Source of the DNA: Streptococcus sp.
Lineage (GTDB): Bacteria; Bacillota; Bacilli; Lactobacillales; Streptococcaceae
Reading direction: 5' to 3'
NCBI RefSeq assembly: GCF_030825805.1
Contig: NZ_JAPJPF010000002.1
Coordinates: 17,673-81,672, forward strand
Length of the DNA: 64,000 nt
Of the stretch, positions 18,709-27,775 are shown piece after piece. A program made the position numbers and the translations under genes. How positions within the stretch are numbered: the stretch's first letter is position 1; every line of letters starts with the position of its first letter. The notes under the pieces were generated by a model. The model saw only the letters and a program-made list of their open reading frames with translations. It did no database searches and had not been told where the DNA came from.

Positions 18709-20001
18709 ATGATAAAATATTTGGTGCAAAAATTTCTCTGGTTTCGAGAGCGTGGATTTGTACAAATCACCCAGAAAACCTTGGTATCTCTCTTTCCATT
18801 TTTACTTTTCTCAGCAATTGTTCGCGTGATTTCCCAGTCCTTCTTTTCAGATAGAGGCTATATAAATATGCTCTTTTCTGTTTCGGACTGGTTCCCGGGC
18901 TTTCAGCTTACGGGTCAAGTCTTGTCCAATCTTTCTAATTTTACAAGTGGTTTGGCTGGACCTTTAGCAACCTATTTTGCAGGGAAATATACAGCTGGAC
19001 ATTATGGGAGAAGTACAGGAACGGCTGGTGTGACAGCTCTTATGGTCAGTTTTCTTGTTAGCTCACAGGGATTATTGATGGGGCCTCTTCGCGATGGGCA
19101 ACTATCTCACATCAATCTACCTGCGACGACCAATATTTTCTTGGCGATTTTTTTAGGTTACCTAATTGGCCAGATTTTTCGTCTTTCCAAAGCCAGTGAC
19201 GACCAAATCGTCAATAAAGACTTTATTTATCAACCCAAGACTGTACGTCCGATTTTCTTGTCTCTGCTCTTAGGAGTCAGTTTAAATGGCCTCTTAGTCC
19301 TGGGCAATCAGTACCGTGTCTTTTAGACCATCGGTCAATTTTTCAGTTCACTGACCGTGACCAGTCATCACCTCCTATCCACTTTTGTCATGGGACTCTT
19401 GAATGGCTTATCGGGTTGGGTAGGAAACAGTCAGGTTTTTGCCTTGAACTCGATAGCGGATGATAGTTTTGCCTTGGAAAATCTGACTTATGCCGTCACC
19501 AATCATACGACGACTGGTATTCCTTATCTATACACCTTGACCAATTTGTACCGCAGTTATGGCATGGTGGCAGGAGTTGGTGCCGTCCTAGCGCTTTTGG
19601 TTGCAATCTTACTGGTTTCACGAAGTCAAAAGGACAAGAAAGTTAGTTTCCTTAGTATCTTTCCAAGCCTCTTTAACAATGGCGCTCCTTTTATGGTAGG
19701 AATCCCAGTCCTCCTCAACCTGCTATATGTGATTCCCTTCTTATTGATCCCCTTGGTCAATATGGGAATTGCAGCTCTGGCTTTGTGCTTCAAACTGATG
19801 CCAGCAGCTGTCTATCCAGTGCCAGATGGGACACCAAGCATCCTTTATGCTTTTATTGGGACGGGAGGAAGCCTGAGAGCTTTAGCTGTGAGTCTCCTCT
19901 GCTTTGCCCTAGACGTAGCCCTTTATATTCCCTTTGTCCGTATGGGCAACCAAGTTCGGAAAGATTTGCTAGAAGAAGGAGGAAACCATGAAAATCTCTA
20001 A
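18709..20001 (+). pseudogene. PTS EIIC (cellobiose/lactose-type) gene interrupted by an in-frame TAG
   Basis: Two open stretches, 18709-19323 and 19327-20001, lie in the same frame and are separated only by the TAG at 19324-19326. Read through, they give about 430 residues, the normal length of a cellobiose-type PTS permease subunit, with many membrane segments and the expected TGIPYLYTL and NNGAPFMVGIPVLLN regions in the second half. The first half keeps signals: an extended -10 at 18633-18641 and AGGAG six bases before the ATG at 18709. So the gene probably suffered one nonsense mutation. No EIIA or EIIB gene is adjacent. The DUF915 gene starts inside its 3' end. Confidence 0.85.
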
Positions 20002-20848
20002 AAAAACAGCGCTGGTCTTCACCTTGGTCTGCCTTTTCTTGATTGGCTTGGCTGTGCCTTCTTATAGCTGGACTCGAAAAAATGTCCAGAAAATCGAAAA
20101 ATTCTATAATTCAAAACTATCGCCTATTATCATGATCCCGGGAAGTTCCGCTACGGAAAATCGCTTTGATGGCTTGGTGACCAAGCTCAACCAAGACCGG
20201 CAAGGAACCAAACACAGCCTGCTCAAGGTCAAGGTTTGGAATGATGGGACCATTACTTATAGTGGGAGTATTGATGCCAAGGACAATGAACCGATTATCA
20301 TCATTGGTTTTGAAAACAACAAGGATGGCTACAGCAATATCAAAAAGCAAGCCAAGATGGTTAACCAAGCTTTTGAAGCCTTGCAAGAAAAATATAACTT
20401 CAATAACTTTAAGGGACTGTCCCACTCTAATGGAGGCTTGATTTATACTGCCTTTATTGAAAATTATCTAGGGGATTATGATGTAGATCTCAAGACCCTC
20501 ATGACCATTGGGACCCCTTATAACTTTACCGAGACCAACATCAAAAATAAATCAGAGATGTTGGCGGACTTTATCAAGAACAGAGAAGCTATACCGACAA
20601 CTCTCCATATGTATTCAGTAGCAGGGACCATTACCTATGACTCAGATGAGTTGGTTCCGGATGCTAGTGTATCGGCTGGTAAGTATATCTATCAAAATCA
20701 AGCAGCTAGTTATACAGAGATTACGGTGACAGGAGAGGATGCGCAACACTCAGACCTTCCGACCAATGATGAAGTGGTCGCCTTGATCAAGCAACACATT
20801 GAGAGTCAGGATCATCAAAATCGGCAGGAGCAGAAAAATCCGAATTAA
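19988..20848 (+). CDS. DUF915-family alpha/beta hydrolase, membrane anchored or secreted
   Basis: A 286-residue protein with an N-terminal signal or anchor segment (about residues 7-26), then an alpha/beta-hydrolase domain. IIMIPGSSAT begins the fold, and the nucleophile elbow reads LSHSNGG, with Ser as nucleophile and Ser in place of the usual first Gly. GTPYNFTE and the late HSDLP supply candidates for the remaining catalytic residues. Streptococcal members are annotated as cell-surface hydrolases of unknown substrate. Its start overlaps the broken EIIC gene by 14 bp, and AGAAGGAGG precedes the ATG. Confidence 0.85.
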   Translation: MKISKKTALVFTLVCLFLIGLAVPSYSWTRKNVQKIEKFYNSKLSPIIMIPGSSATENRFDGLVTKLNQDRQGTKHSLLKVKVWNDGTITYSGSIDAKDNEPIIIIGFENNKDGYSNIKKQAKMVNQAFEALQEKYNFNNFKGLSHSNGGLIYTAFIENYLGDYDVDLKTLMTIGTPYNFTETNIKNKSEMLADFIKNREAIPTTLHMYSVAGTITYDSDELVPDASVSAGKYIYQNQAASYTEITVTGEDAQHSDLPTNDEVVALIKQHIESQDHQNRQEQKNPN

Positions 20849-20860
20849 ATCATATATACT

Positions 20861-20900
20861 AAGAAGGTTTTACACAAATTATTAGGTGTAGCCTTCTTTT
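20861..20900 (+). terminator. Terminator after the DUF915 gene
   Basis: AAGAAGG near 20861 pairs with CCTTCTT, with an inner ACAC/GTGT pairing and a T tail. The next gene's -10 (TATAAT) begins just beyond it, at about 20905. Confidence 0.7.
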
Positions 20901-20958
20901 TGGGTATAATATAAAGAGAAAAGTACAGCTATCAAGGATGACACAAAAGGAGAAACTT

Positions 20959-22104
20959 ATGAAACGAAAAGAGAAATTAGGAGCAGTCATTCTCCTAGCA
21001 GCAGGACTTGTTACGGTTGGTTGTAGCAAACGAACTCCTCGACATTCTAGTCAGTTGAATAACAGTTCGGAAACAACGTCTTTATCATCTTCTAGTAAAA
21101 AGGTCACTAAAAAAGAAGTAAAAAAAGATTACAAGAAGTTGTACCAGCCTGTATTTGAGGATTATCAAAAGATTTTGACCTCGCCAAAGGATACAGCAAG
21201 TATTGCAAGTCTCTATCAAAGTTTACAAGCAACTGGGCGTCCAATCAATAGTTGGGCAGTCGAGAATGCGGTCAACCAAGCGGATGAAATGCGCTATGCC
21301 TTTGCGGATTTGAATAATGATGGGATAGAGGAACTGTTGATTGCAGACCTAAATGTGAGTGGCAAATATTTCTTAACCGGTCTTTACTATTTGCAAGCTG
21401 GGAAACCAGTCCTTTTAGCAGAAGGGTTCGTGGCAGGTCATGGTGGAGCAAGAAATGCTGCGCTTGTCTATAAAGAAGGAGAAGTCCTAGAGCTTAGCTG
21501 GTCCTCAGGAACGGGGCAAGGTTATGGGACTCTTTATCGACTTAATGCCAAGCAAGAGCAAGCGACTATCCTCCAAGAAAAAGAGATTCAAATACAAGCG
21601 AATGATCTTGGAGCTGATTTTGGAAAAAATGCATCTGATCAAATTGATTTAAGAGGTCTCGATTGGCAGGAATTTGAAGTTTCTGGTCGTACAACTAAAT
21701 CAGAAACACAACTAAAAGCTCCTTGGAATGCCAACAAATCGGCGAAACTCGAAACTTTTATAAAGGACTGGGGGGGAAGACTAGGACAACCCAATTATCA
21801 AAAGGGAATCGCAGGAGGAGACGTTGGGGCTGACCATCTCTATATCCTTGGGGATGGACCAAGTGAGAAAATGAATGCCGAGTATACGGATACAGGTCTA
21901 GGAAATGCCCAGTACCGAATTGTAGAGCGTTATAGCAATTGGGATAAATACCCGGATGTTCATAGTTACTTTTTCGCTATCACCAATACGGGAGAACCGA
22001 TCGTCTTTCATTCAGATACAACTAATGGAGGACAAATGTATCTTAAACCGACAGAAAATGCTGAACTCCAGGCAGAGTTCAAACGCTTGGTGGAAGAAGA
22101 ATAA
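20959..22104 (+). CDS. DUF4767-domain lipoprotein
   Basis: A 381-residue lipoprotein. The start at 20959 has AAGGAG eight bases upstream. A hydrophobic signal ends in VTVGC (acylated Cys), followed by a Ser/Lys linker. The middle domain, including RYAFADLNNDGIEELLI near residue 115, resembles the calcium-loop-like repeats seen in many secreted Firmicutes proteins. The C-terminal part (ETFIKDWGGRLGQPNYQKG to the end) matches the DUF4767 family. Function unknown. Confidence 0.85.
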   Translation: MKRKEKLGAVILLAAGLVTVGCSKRTPRHSSQLNNSSETTSLSSSSKKVTKKEVKKDYKKLYQPVFEDYQKILTSPKDTASIASLYQSLQATGRPINSWAVENAVNQADEMRYAFADLNNDGIEELLIADLNVSGKYFLTGLYYLQAGKPVLLAEGFVAGHGGARNAALVYKEGEVLELSWSSGTGQGYGTLYRLNAKQEQATILQEKEIQIQANDLGADFGKNASDQIDLRGLDWQEFEVSGRTTKSETQLKAPWNANKSAKLETFIKDWGGRLGQPNYQKGIAGGDVGADHLYILGDGPSEKMNAEYTDTGLGNAQYRIVERYSNWDKYPDVHSYFFAITNTGEPIVFHSDTTNGGQMYLKPTENAELQAEFKRLVEEE

Positions 22105-22168
22105 TTTTCATTATCCAGAGTTTGGTCTTGGTCAAGCTCTTTTTCTTCAGCATTTGAAATCAAATCAA

Positions 22169-22197
22169 TTGACAGATGTAATGGCGAGTATTACAAT
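22169..22197 (+). promoter_or_regulatory. Consensus promoter of the ABC transporter operon
   Basis: -35 TTGACA at 22169-22174, exactly 17 bp, -10 TACAAT at 22192-22197. This is the best sigma-A match in the window and gives a leader of about 60 nt before the ATG at 22264. Confidence 0.8.
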
Positions 22198-22263
22198 TTC
22201 ATGTATAAGTTAAAGACTAGGAACTTCAGTTGAGATTAATGAAGAAAGTAAAGAGTAATCTGA

Positions 22264-22992
22264 ATGATTGAATACAAAAATGTAGTCCTGCGCTACACGG
22301 ATAAAAACATTTTAAAAGACGTCAATCTCCGTATTGAAGATGGAGAATTTATGGTTCTTGTGGGACCTTCAGGATCTGGAAAAACCACCATGCTCAAGAT
22401 GATCAATCGTCTTTTGGAGCCGACAGATGGCAATATTTATATGGACGGAAAACGCATCAAGGACTATGATGAACGAGAGTTACGTCTTTCTACTGGTTAT
22501 GTTTTGCAGGCCATTGCTCTCTTTCCAAATCTAACTGTTGCGGAAAATATTGCTCTGATTCCTGAGATGAAGGGCTGGAGCAAGGAGCAAATCACCTCTA
22601 AAACCGAAGGACTTTTGGACAAGGTTGGTCTGCCTGCTGCAGAGTATGCAAATCGCAAGCTAAGCGAGTTATCGGGTGGGGAACAACAACGGATTGGCAT
22701 TGTGCGGGCCATCATTGCAGAGCCAAAGATTCTATTGATGGATGAGCCCTTTTCAGCCTTGGATGCTATTTCACGCAAGCAGTTGCAGGCTCTCACCAAA
22801 GACTTGCACAAAGAATTTGGTATGACGACTATCTTCGTAACACATGATACAGATGAAGCCTTGAAATTAGGTGATCGGATTGCGGTGCTACAAGAAGGAG
22901 AGATTGTGCAGGTGGCGGATTCTGATACCATTCTAGCCCAACCAGCCAACGACTTTGTTGCGGATTTATTTGGAGGTGCTCACCATGTCTAA
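22264..22992 (+). CDS. ABC transporter ATP-binding subunit, EgtV/OpuCA type
   Basis: A 242-residue ABC ATPase: Walker [11 protein letters not shown]-loop region, signature [11 protein letters not shown], Walker [13 protein letters not shown] and switch His in FVTHDTDEA. It lacks the CBS pair of long OpuCA/OpuAA proteins. It pairs with the fused permease/binding protein downstream; the genes overlap by 8 bp. In S. pneumoniae the orthologous pair next to sczA-czcD was long called a choline transporter and later shown to import ergothioneine (EgtUV). The ergothioneine assignment here is inferred from that synteny and family. Confidence 0.88.
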   Translation: MIEYKNVVLRYTDKNILKDVNLRIEDGEFMVLVGPSGSGKTTMLKMINRLLEPTDGNIYMDGKRIKDYDERELRLSTGYVLQAIALFPNLTVAENIALIPEMKGWSKEQITSKTEGLLDKVGLPAAEYANRKLSELSGGEQQRIGIVRAIIAEPKILLMDEPFSALDAISRKQLQALTKDLHKEFGMTTIFVTHDTDEALKLGDRIAVLQEGEIVQVADSDTILAQPANDFVADLFGGAHHV

Positions 22993-24502
22993 ACTAGTTG
23001 CAACCTTTCAAGAACGCTTTGGAGACTGGCTCACTGCACTGGGGCAACATTTGCAACTGTCATTACTGACCTTGCTCCTTGCGATTTTTCTAGCTGTTCC
23101 ACTGGCTATTTATTTAAGTAGTCGCAAGAGAGCCAGCAACTGGGTTTTACAGCTAGCTGGGATCTTCCAGACCATTCCTTCCATGGCCCTTTTGGGGCTC
23201 TTCATTCCCATCATGGGAATTGGAACACTTCCTGCCTTGACAGCTCTCGTTATCTATGCCATTTTCCCCATCCTTCAAAATACCATCACCGGTTTACAAG
23301 GGATTGACCCAAGCCTTGAAGAAGCGGGAATCGCCTTTGGGATGACCAAGTGGGAGCGACTCAAGAAGTTTGAGATTCCCTTGGCCATGCCCGTCATCAT
23401 GTCTGGGATTCGGACAGCAGCTGTGATGATTATCGGGACGGCTACCCTAGCTGCCTTGATTGGAGCAGGGGGACTCGGTTCCTTTATCCTTCTGGGGATT
23501 GACCGCAATAATGCCAGTCTGATTTTGATCGGTGCCCTGTCTTCTGCCTTCTTAGCTATCGCCTTTAACCTTCTTCTTAAATGGATGGAAAAGGCCAAAC
23601 TGCGGACCATCTTTGCGGCCTTTGCGGTCATGATCCTGGGATTGGGAGCTAGCTATACACCAAGTCTTCTTCCCAAACCGGAAAAAGAGAACCTAGTCAT
23701 TGCTGGGAAGTTAGGACCAGAACCCGAAATTCTAGCTAACATGTATAAGATATTGATCGAGAAAAATACGGATATGACAGTGACGGTCAAACCGAATTTT
23801 GGAAAGACTACCTTCCTCTATGAAGCCCTGAAAAAAGGGGACATCGCTATCTATCCAGAGTTTACAGGGACCGTGACCGAAAGTCTCCTCAAGCCAGCAC
23901 CACAAGTCGGTCATGATCCAGAAGCAGTCTACAAAGCTGCCCGAGATGGGATCAAGCGACAAGACGACCTAGCCTTGCTCAAACCCATGGCTTATCAGAA
24001 TACCTATGCTGTCGCAGTGCCTAAGAAAATTGCCCAAGAGTATGGCCTCAAGACCATTTCCGACTTGAAAAAGGTGGAAGGGCAACTAAAGGCGGGCTTT
24101 ACGCTAGAGTTTAACGACCGAGAGGATGGAAACAAGGGCTTGCAGAAGGTCTACGGTCTTCATCTACAAGTCTCCACCATGGAACCAGCCCTTCGCTACC
24201 AAGCTATCCAGTCTGGCGATATCCAGATAACAGATGCTTACTCAACAGATGCCGAGCTGGCTCGCTATGACCTGGTGGTCCTTGAAGATGACAAGCAACT
24301 CTTCCCACCTTATCAAGGGGCGCCCCTCATGAAAACTGCATTGCTCGAAAAACACCCTGAGTTGGAAGCTGTTCTCAATAAGTTGGCTGGTAAAATCACA
24401 GAGAAACAAATGAGCCAGATGAATTACCAAGTCGGAGTAGAAGGCAAGTCAGCTAATCAAGTGGCACGTGATTTTTTGATTCAGGAAGGGATCATCAAGT
24501 AA
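22985..24502 (+). CDS. Fused ABC permease and substrate-binding protein, EgtU/OpuCBC type
   Basis: A 505-residue fusion. Residues about 1-215 are an OpuCB-like permease with five or six membrane segments and the EAA loop [17 protein letters not shown]. One more membrane segment near 215 leads to an extracellular OpuAC-like binding domain (from about residue 228, [19 protein letters not shown]). That domain contains [29 protein letters not shown] and PPYQGAPL, typical of the EgtU/choline-type proteins. The start at 22985 has GGAGGTG six bases upstream, inside the preceding gene. Ergothioneine, choline and betaine remain possible ligands. A terminator follows at 24629. Confidence 0.88.
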   Translation: MSKLVATFQERFGDWLTALGQHLQLSLLTLLLAIFLAVPLAIYLSSRKRASNWVLQLAGIFQTIPSMALLGLFIPIMGIGTLPALTALVIYAIFPILQNTITGLQGIDPSLEEAGIAFGMTKWERLKKFEIPLAMPVIMSGIRTAAVMIIGTATLAALIGAGGLGSFILLGIDRNNASLILIGALSSAFLAIAFNLLLKWMEKAKLRTIFAAFAVMILGLGASYTPSLLPKPEKENLVIAGKLGPEPEILANMYKILIEKNTDMTVTVKPNFGKTTFLYEALKKGDIAIYPEFTGTVTESLLKPAPQVGHDPEAVYKAARDGIKRQDDLALLKPMAYQNTYAVAVPKKIAQEYGLKTISDLKKVEGQLKAGFTLEFNDREDGNKGLQKVYGLHLQVSTMEPALRYQAIQSGDIQITDAYSTDAELARYDLVVLEDDKQLFPPYQGAPLMKTALLEKHPELEAVLNKLAGKITEKQMSQMNYQVGVEGKSANQVARDFLIQEGIIK

Positions 24503-24628
24503 TAATGCGAATTTTAAATTGAAAAAAACTTTATTTAAGTTACTTACCTAGGATTTCTCTATGAACCTGATCTATTTAATGCTTAAAGGTTACTAAGAAG
24601 GAGAAAAACGGATTACCAAAAACTCATT

Positions 24629-24659
24629 AGAGGTGGGGCATTTTGTCCCACCTCTTTTT
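24629..24659 (+). terminator. Terminator downstream of the ABC transporter
   Basis: AGAGGTGGG/CCCACCTCT stem with a GCATTTTGT loop and TTTTT. It lies 127 bp after the transporter stop; the stretch between shows no gene. Confidence 0.85.
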
Positions 24660-24728
24660 GTGATATACTAGAATAGTTTTTGAGACTTGTAGAAAAACTG
24701 TCATTTCAAAAAAGTAAGAGGAGAGAAC

Positions 24729-25666
24729 ATGGACATCTTTTTGAGGAGCATATCAGGGATTCTCGTTATCCTGGGCATGATTTTAGTGGGCTTTGTCATC
24801 GGTGAAAAGGTTGGTTTGATGACAAGTCACGTGGCCTACTCGCTAAACTGGTCACTCAAGTTGCTCTTCCCTGCTATATGCTCTACACCATCACGCAGCG
24901 CTTCACAGCAGCAGATCTACTTAAAATGTTGCCAGCCTTGCGGTTTCCTGCCCTGTCTATGGTTATTTTGCTTGGCATCGCGACAGGAGTAGCTAGGATC
25001 TTTGCGGTGAAACAGGACCGTCGTGGCCTCTTTATTTCCATGTTTTTTAACTCCAATACCATTTTCGTTGGGCTCCCTATTAACCAAGCCCTCTTTGGAG
25101 ATGCCAGCATTCCCTATGTTTTAATCTATTACATGTGTAATACGACCTTTTTCTGGACTTTGGGAACATACCTCATACAGCGCGATGGTGAGGGAGAAGC
25201 ACAGTTTGATCTCAAAACTAGTCTGAAAAAAGTCTTTTCTCCGCCCCTGATGGGATTTATCTTGGGGCTAGTCATGGTGATGCTGCATATCAAGCTGCCA
25301 GCCTTTATAGCCAGTGATTTGCAGTATCTGGGTAATTTAACGACCCCCTTGTCTATGATATTCATCGGTTTGTCAGTGTCTCATATAGGTGTGAAGCAGT
25401 TTGTTCTGGGAAAAGATCATCTATTGATTCTACTAGGTCGCTTCCTGGTTGCCCCTCTCTTGATGGCGACCATCGTCTACTGGGCCCCTCTTCCAAGCTT
25501 GATGAAGCAAGTCTTTATCATCCAGTCTGCCATGCCTGTGATGACCAATGCGCCAGTTGTTGCCAGACTCTACGGAGCTGATAGTGATTATGCAGCAGTC
25601 ATGGTGACAGAGACGACCCTTGCAACCATGGTGGTGATCCCTATTCTCATGCTGTTGATGGGCTAA
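24729..25666 (+). pseudogene. AEC-family (auxin efflux carrier type) transporter with a frameshift
   Basis: The N-terminus (MDIFLRSISGILVILGMILVGF) is in one frame from 24729, and the rest of an AEC permease (MLYTITQRF to the stop at 25666) is in another. The frames join near 24843-24848: reading CTA then AAA CTG GTC ACT CAA restores KLVTQVALPCYMLY, normal for this family. One missing A in the AAA run at 24845-24847 explains it. Read through, the product is about 312 residues, full length, with about ten membrane segments. AGGAGAG precedes the ATG. AEC members export organic acids or other anions. A sequencing error is the main alternative. Confidence 0.82.
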
Positions 25667-25680
25667 TAAATAGAAAATAC

Positions 25681-25713
25681 AAAAGCTCAAGTTTTCAAAA
25701 AACTTGAGCTTTT
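25681..25713. terminator. Bidirectional terminator between convergent genes
   Basis: AAAAGCTCAAGTTTT/AAACTTGAGCTTTT, an almost perfect 14-bp stem with A and T flanks, between the AEC gene and the minus-strand membrane protein gene. Confidence 0.9.
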
Positions 25714-25714
25714 C

Positions 25715-26047
25715 TTATATGAGAGCTAATAAAAGCGTAATCACCAGAGCGATGCTCATCCGAATCAGGTGGTAGGCTGGGTGGAAGTTTCCTTTGTGTT
25801 TTCCATTCCAATAGGCCCCGTAGCAAATCAAACCACAGCCGATCAGCCAAAGGAATAAAGCAACAATCGATAAAAAAAAGTAGAGAATGAGAGAAAAGGT
25901 CGCAAGGCAACTACCAATGAACAGAAGCTGATTTCCTAGAGTATTCTTGCCCTTTCTTAATTCTGAAAGGCTGGCCAATAAATGAAGGACAGGAAAGGCA
26001 AGGGCTAAGAAGGCTGTAAAAATACCAAGAAGAATAAGGAGGTTCAT
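25715..26047 (-). CDS. Small hypothetical membrane protein
   Basis: A 110-residue protein with four hydrophobic segments (about residues 4-24, 42-62, 63-82 and 92-110) and short charged loops. I do not recognise a family. AGGAAATC stands before the ATG. It lies 31 bp downstream of sczA on the same strand, so it is probably transcribed with it, but a role in zinc handling is not shown by the sequence. Confidence 0.7.
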   Translation of the reverse strand: MNLLILLGIFTAFLALAFPVLHLLASLSELRKGKNTLGNQLLFIGSCLATFSLILYFFLSIVALFLWLIGCGLICYGAYWNGKHKGNFHPAYHLIRMSIALVITLLLALI

Positions 26048-26078
26048 AAGATTTCCTTTCTAGCTAGAAAAATGATGT

Positions 26079-26624
26079 TTATTCTTGTTTAGCTGTCATT
26101 TCCATAACATCTAAATAAAAGCTAACAACTTCTTGCTCGTTATAAGCTTTCCCTTTCCTCAACCACCAGGTCAGGGTTTCGATGAAGTTAGTAACGACAA
26201 AGTGCTTGAGGTAAGAAGTTGGAATTCTAGGATGAGCTGTTTTTAAATCATCTGCCACCATAGGAAAGACATGGGCTTCTAATTCCTTATGAAGTTGACG
26301 GAGAAAGTAATCATTTTTGGAGAGAAGGAGGCTGGTTACGTGGTCTTGATTTTCTCGGAAATGGAGAAAGATGTGAGCCAGGTAGTCTTCTGCAGCTAGG
26401 TGTGCCTCTCTCTCAAACAAGTGATGGAATAGGTAGTGGCAGAGTTCGTCAAGCAAGAGTTCCTTGCTTTCATAATGACTGTAAAAGGTAGATCGCCCAA
26501 CATCTGCCCGATCAATAATATCTTGAACAGTCGTCGCTTGATAACCTTTACTATTTAACAGTTCTAAGAAGGCTGTATAGATCGCTTTTTTTGTTTTAGC
26601 AATCCGCCGGTCGGTTTGACTCAT
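26079..26624 (-). CDS. sczA: SczA, TetR-family zinc-responsive regulator
   Basis: A 181-residue TetR-family protein. The N-terminal HTH (about residues 8-54) includes TTVQDIIDRADVGRSTFYSHY, the usual helix-turn-helix and Tyr-rich end. The C-terminal ligand domain holds several His residues that could bind metal. It is divergent from czcD, and pneumococcal SczA, the TetR-family activator of czcD under zinc stress, sits in the same arrangement. An inverted repeat at 26637-26675 between them is the likely binding site. Confidence 0.88.
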   Translation of the reverse strand: MSQTDRRIAKTKKAIYTAFLELLNSKGYQATTVQDIIDRADVGRSTFYSHYESKELLLDELCHYLFHHLFEREAHLAAEDYLAHIFLHFRENQDHVTSLLLSKNDYFLRQLHKELEAHVFPMVADDLKTAHPRIPTSYLKHFVVTNFIETLTWWLRKGKAYNEQEVVSFYLDVMEMTAKQE

Positions 26625-26636
26625 ATAGACAATTCG

Positions 26637-26675
26637 AACAAACTGTTCAATAACTTACACAAAGAACGGTTTGTT
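26637..26675. promoter_or_regulatory. Candidate SczA operator upstream of czcD
   Basis: AACAAACTGTTC at 26637-26648 and GAACGGTTTGTT at 26664-26675 form a 12-bp inverted repeat (one mismatch) separated by 15 bp. The left half also contains the shorter palindrome GAACA-AAC-TGTTC. The position between divergent sczA and czcD fits a TetR-family regulatory site. Confidence 0.7.
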
Positions 26676-26760
26676 TCTATCCTTTCTTAGTAGAGTGGGA
26701 GATAATACTAGTGAGTAAATCATCTATTCCCATTATACCATATATTAAAGGAGGTCAAAA

Positions 26761-27663
26761 ATGAGTTCTAAATTTGCTGTTTGGCTGGCTTTTGTCTTAA
26801 ATTTTAGCTTTGCCATCATCGAATTTATCTTTGGCGGTCTCTTTGGCTCCAGTGCAATCTTAGCGGATGCTGTCCATGACTTGGGAGATGCCTTGGCTAT
26901 TGGTATCTCAGCTTTTCTCGAAAGTATTTCCAATCGAGAGGAGGACAGCCACTATACCCTGGGCTACAAGCGCTTTAGCCTCTTGGGGGCCATCCTGACA
27001 GCAGTCATCCTCATAACAGGCTCTAGTCTAGTCATTCTAGAAAATATCAGCAAGCTTATCGAGCCTCAGCCGGTGGATCATGAGGGGATGCTTTGGTTGG
27101 GAGTCATTGCGATTGCCATAAATCTAACAGCCAGTCTCATCGTCCGTAAGGGGCAGACTAAGAATGAATCCATCCTGAGTCTCCATTTCCTTGAGGATAC
27201 ACTAGGTTGGTTGGCAGTGATTGTCGTCGCCATCATCTTGCGCTACACTGATTGGTACTTCCTCGATCCCCTCTTATCTCTTTTAATTTCTGCGTTCATC
27301 TTGTCCAAAGCCCTTCCACGTTTTTGGAGTACGCTCAAGATTTTCCTCGATGCTGTGCCAGAAGGAGTGGATATCCAGAAGATCAAGAGTGATTTGGAGC
27401 AGTTGGACCATGTGACTAGTATCAATCAGCTCAATCTCTGGACCATGGATGGCCTGGAAAAAAACGCCATTGTCCATGTTTGTTTAGAGCATGTCAAGCA
27501 TATGGAAGGCTGTAAAGAGTCTATCCGCACCTTGCTTAAAGACTGTGGCTTTCAAAACGTCACCATTGAGGTAGATGAAGACTTGGCAACCCACCGTGCT
27601 CACAAGCGCAAGATCGAAGAGCTGGAAGCCAGTCAAAGTCATGGACATAATCATCATCATTAA
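26761..27663 (+). CDS. czcD: CzcD, zinc-exporting cation diffusion facilitator
   Basis: A 300-residue CDF transporter with six membrane segments. The transport-site acidic/His residues are visible in helix 2 (ADAVHDLGDA) and helix 5 (HFLEDTLGW). The cytosolic C-terminal domain (about residues 205-285) carries further His and Asp, and the tail is His-rich (HGHNHHH). Such proteins exchange cytoplasmic Zn2+ (and Co2+) for protons. AAAGGAGG stands before the ATG. Control by the divergent SczA is expected. A terminator follows. Confidence 0.94.
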   Translation: MSSKFAVWLAFVLNFSFAIIEFIFGGLFGSSAILADAVHDLGDALAIGISAFLESISNREEDSHYTLGYKRFSLLGAILTAVILITGSSLVILENISKLIEPQPVDHEGMLWLGVIAIAINLTASLIVRKGQTKNESILSLHFLEDTLGWLAVIVVAIILRYTDWYFLDPLLSLLISAFILSKALPRFWSTLKIFLDAVPEGVDIQKIKSDLEQLDHVTSINQLNLWTMDGLEKNAIVHVCLEHVKHMEGCKESIRTLLKDCGFQNVTIEVDEDLATHRAHKRKIEELEASQSHGHNHHH

Positions 27664-27675
27664 GAATCGTTATGC

Positions 27676-27708
27676 AAACTCTTAGAGCTCAGAGCTAAGA
27701 GTTTTTTT
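27676..27708 (+). terminator. Terminator after czcD
   Basis: AACTCTTAG/CTAAGAGTT stem followed by a run of T. Confidence 0.85.
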
Positions 27709-27775
27709 GATACCAAGTCCCCTAAAGTAAGCCTTTTCATGGTAAAATAGAACAAACATGGAACAAGGAGTAGTT

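Noticed and set aside
19357-20001. Second half of the PTS EIIC region as an independent gene
   Set aside because: It is in the same frame as the first half, continues the same domain, and lacks a ribosome site at its first ATG; it is the distal part of a gene broken by TAG.
24840-24850. Programmed ribosomal frameshift in the AEC gene
   Set aside because: No slippery heptamer or downstream structure is visible, and this family is not known to use frameshifting.
24878-25666. AEC transporter starting at an internal ATG
   Set aside because: The start would remove the first two membrane helices, and the missing N-terminus is present just upstream in another frame, so a frameshift explains it better.
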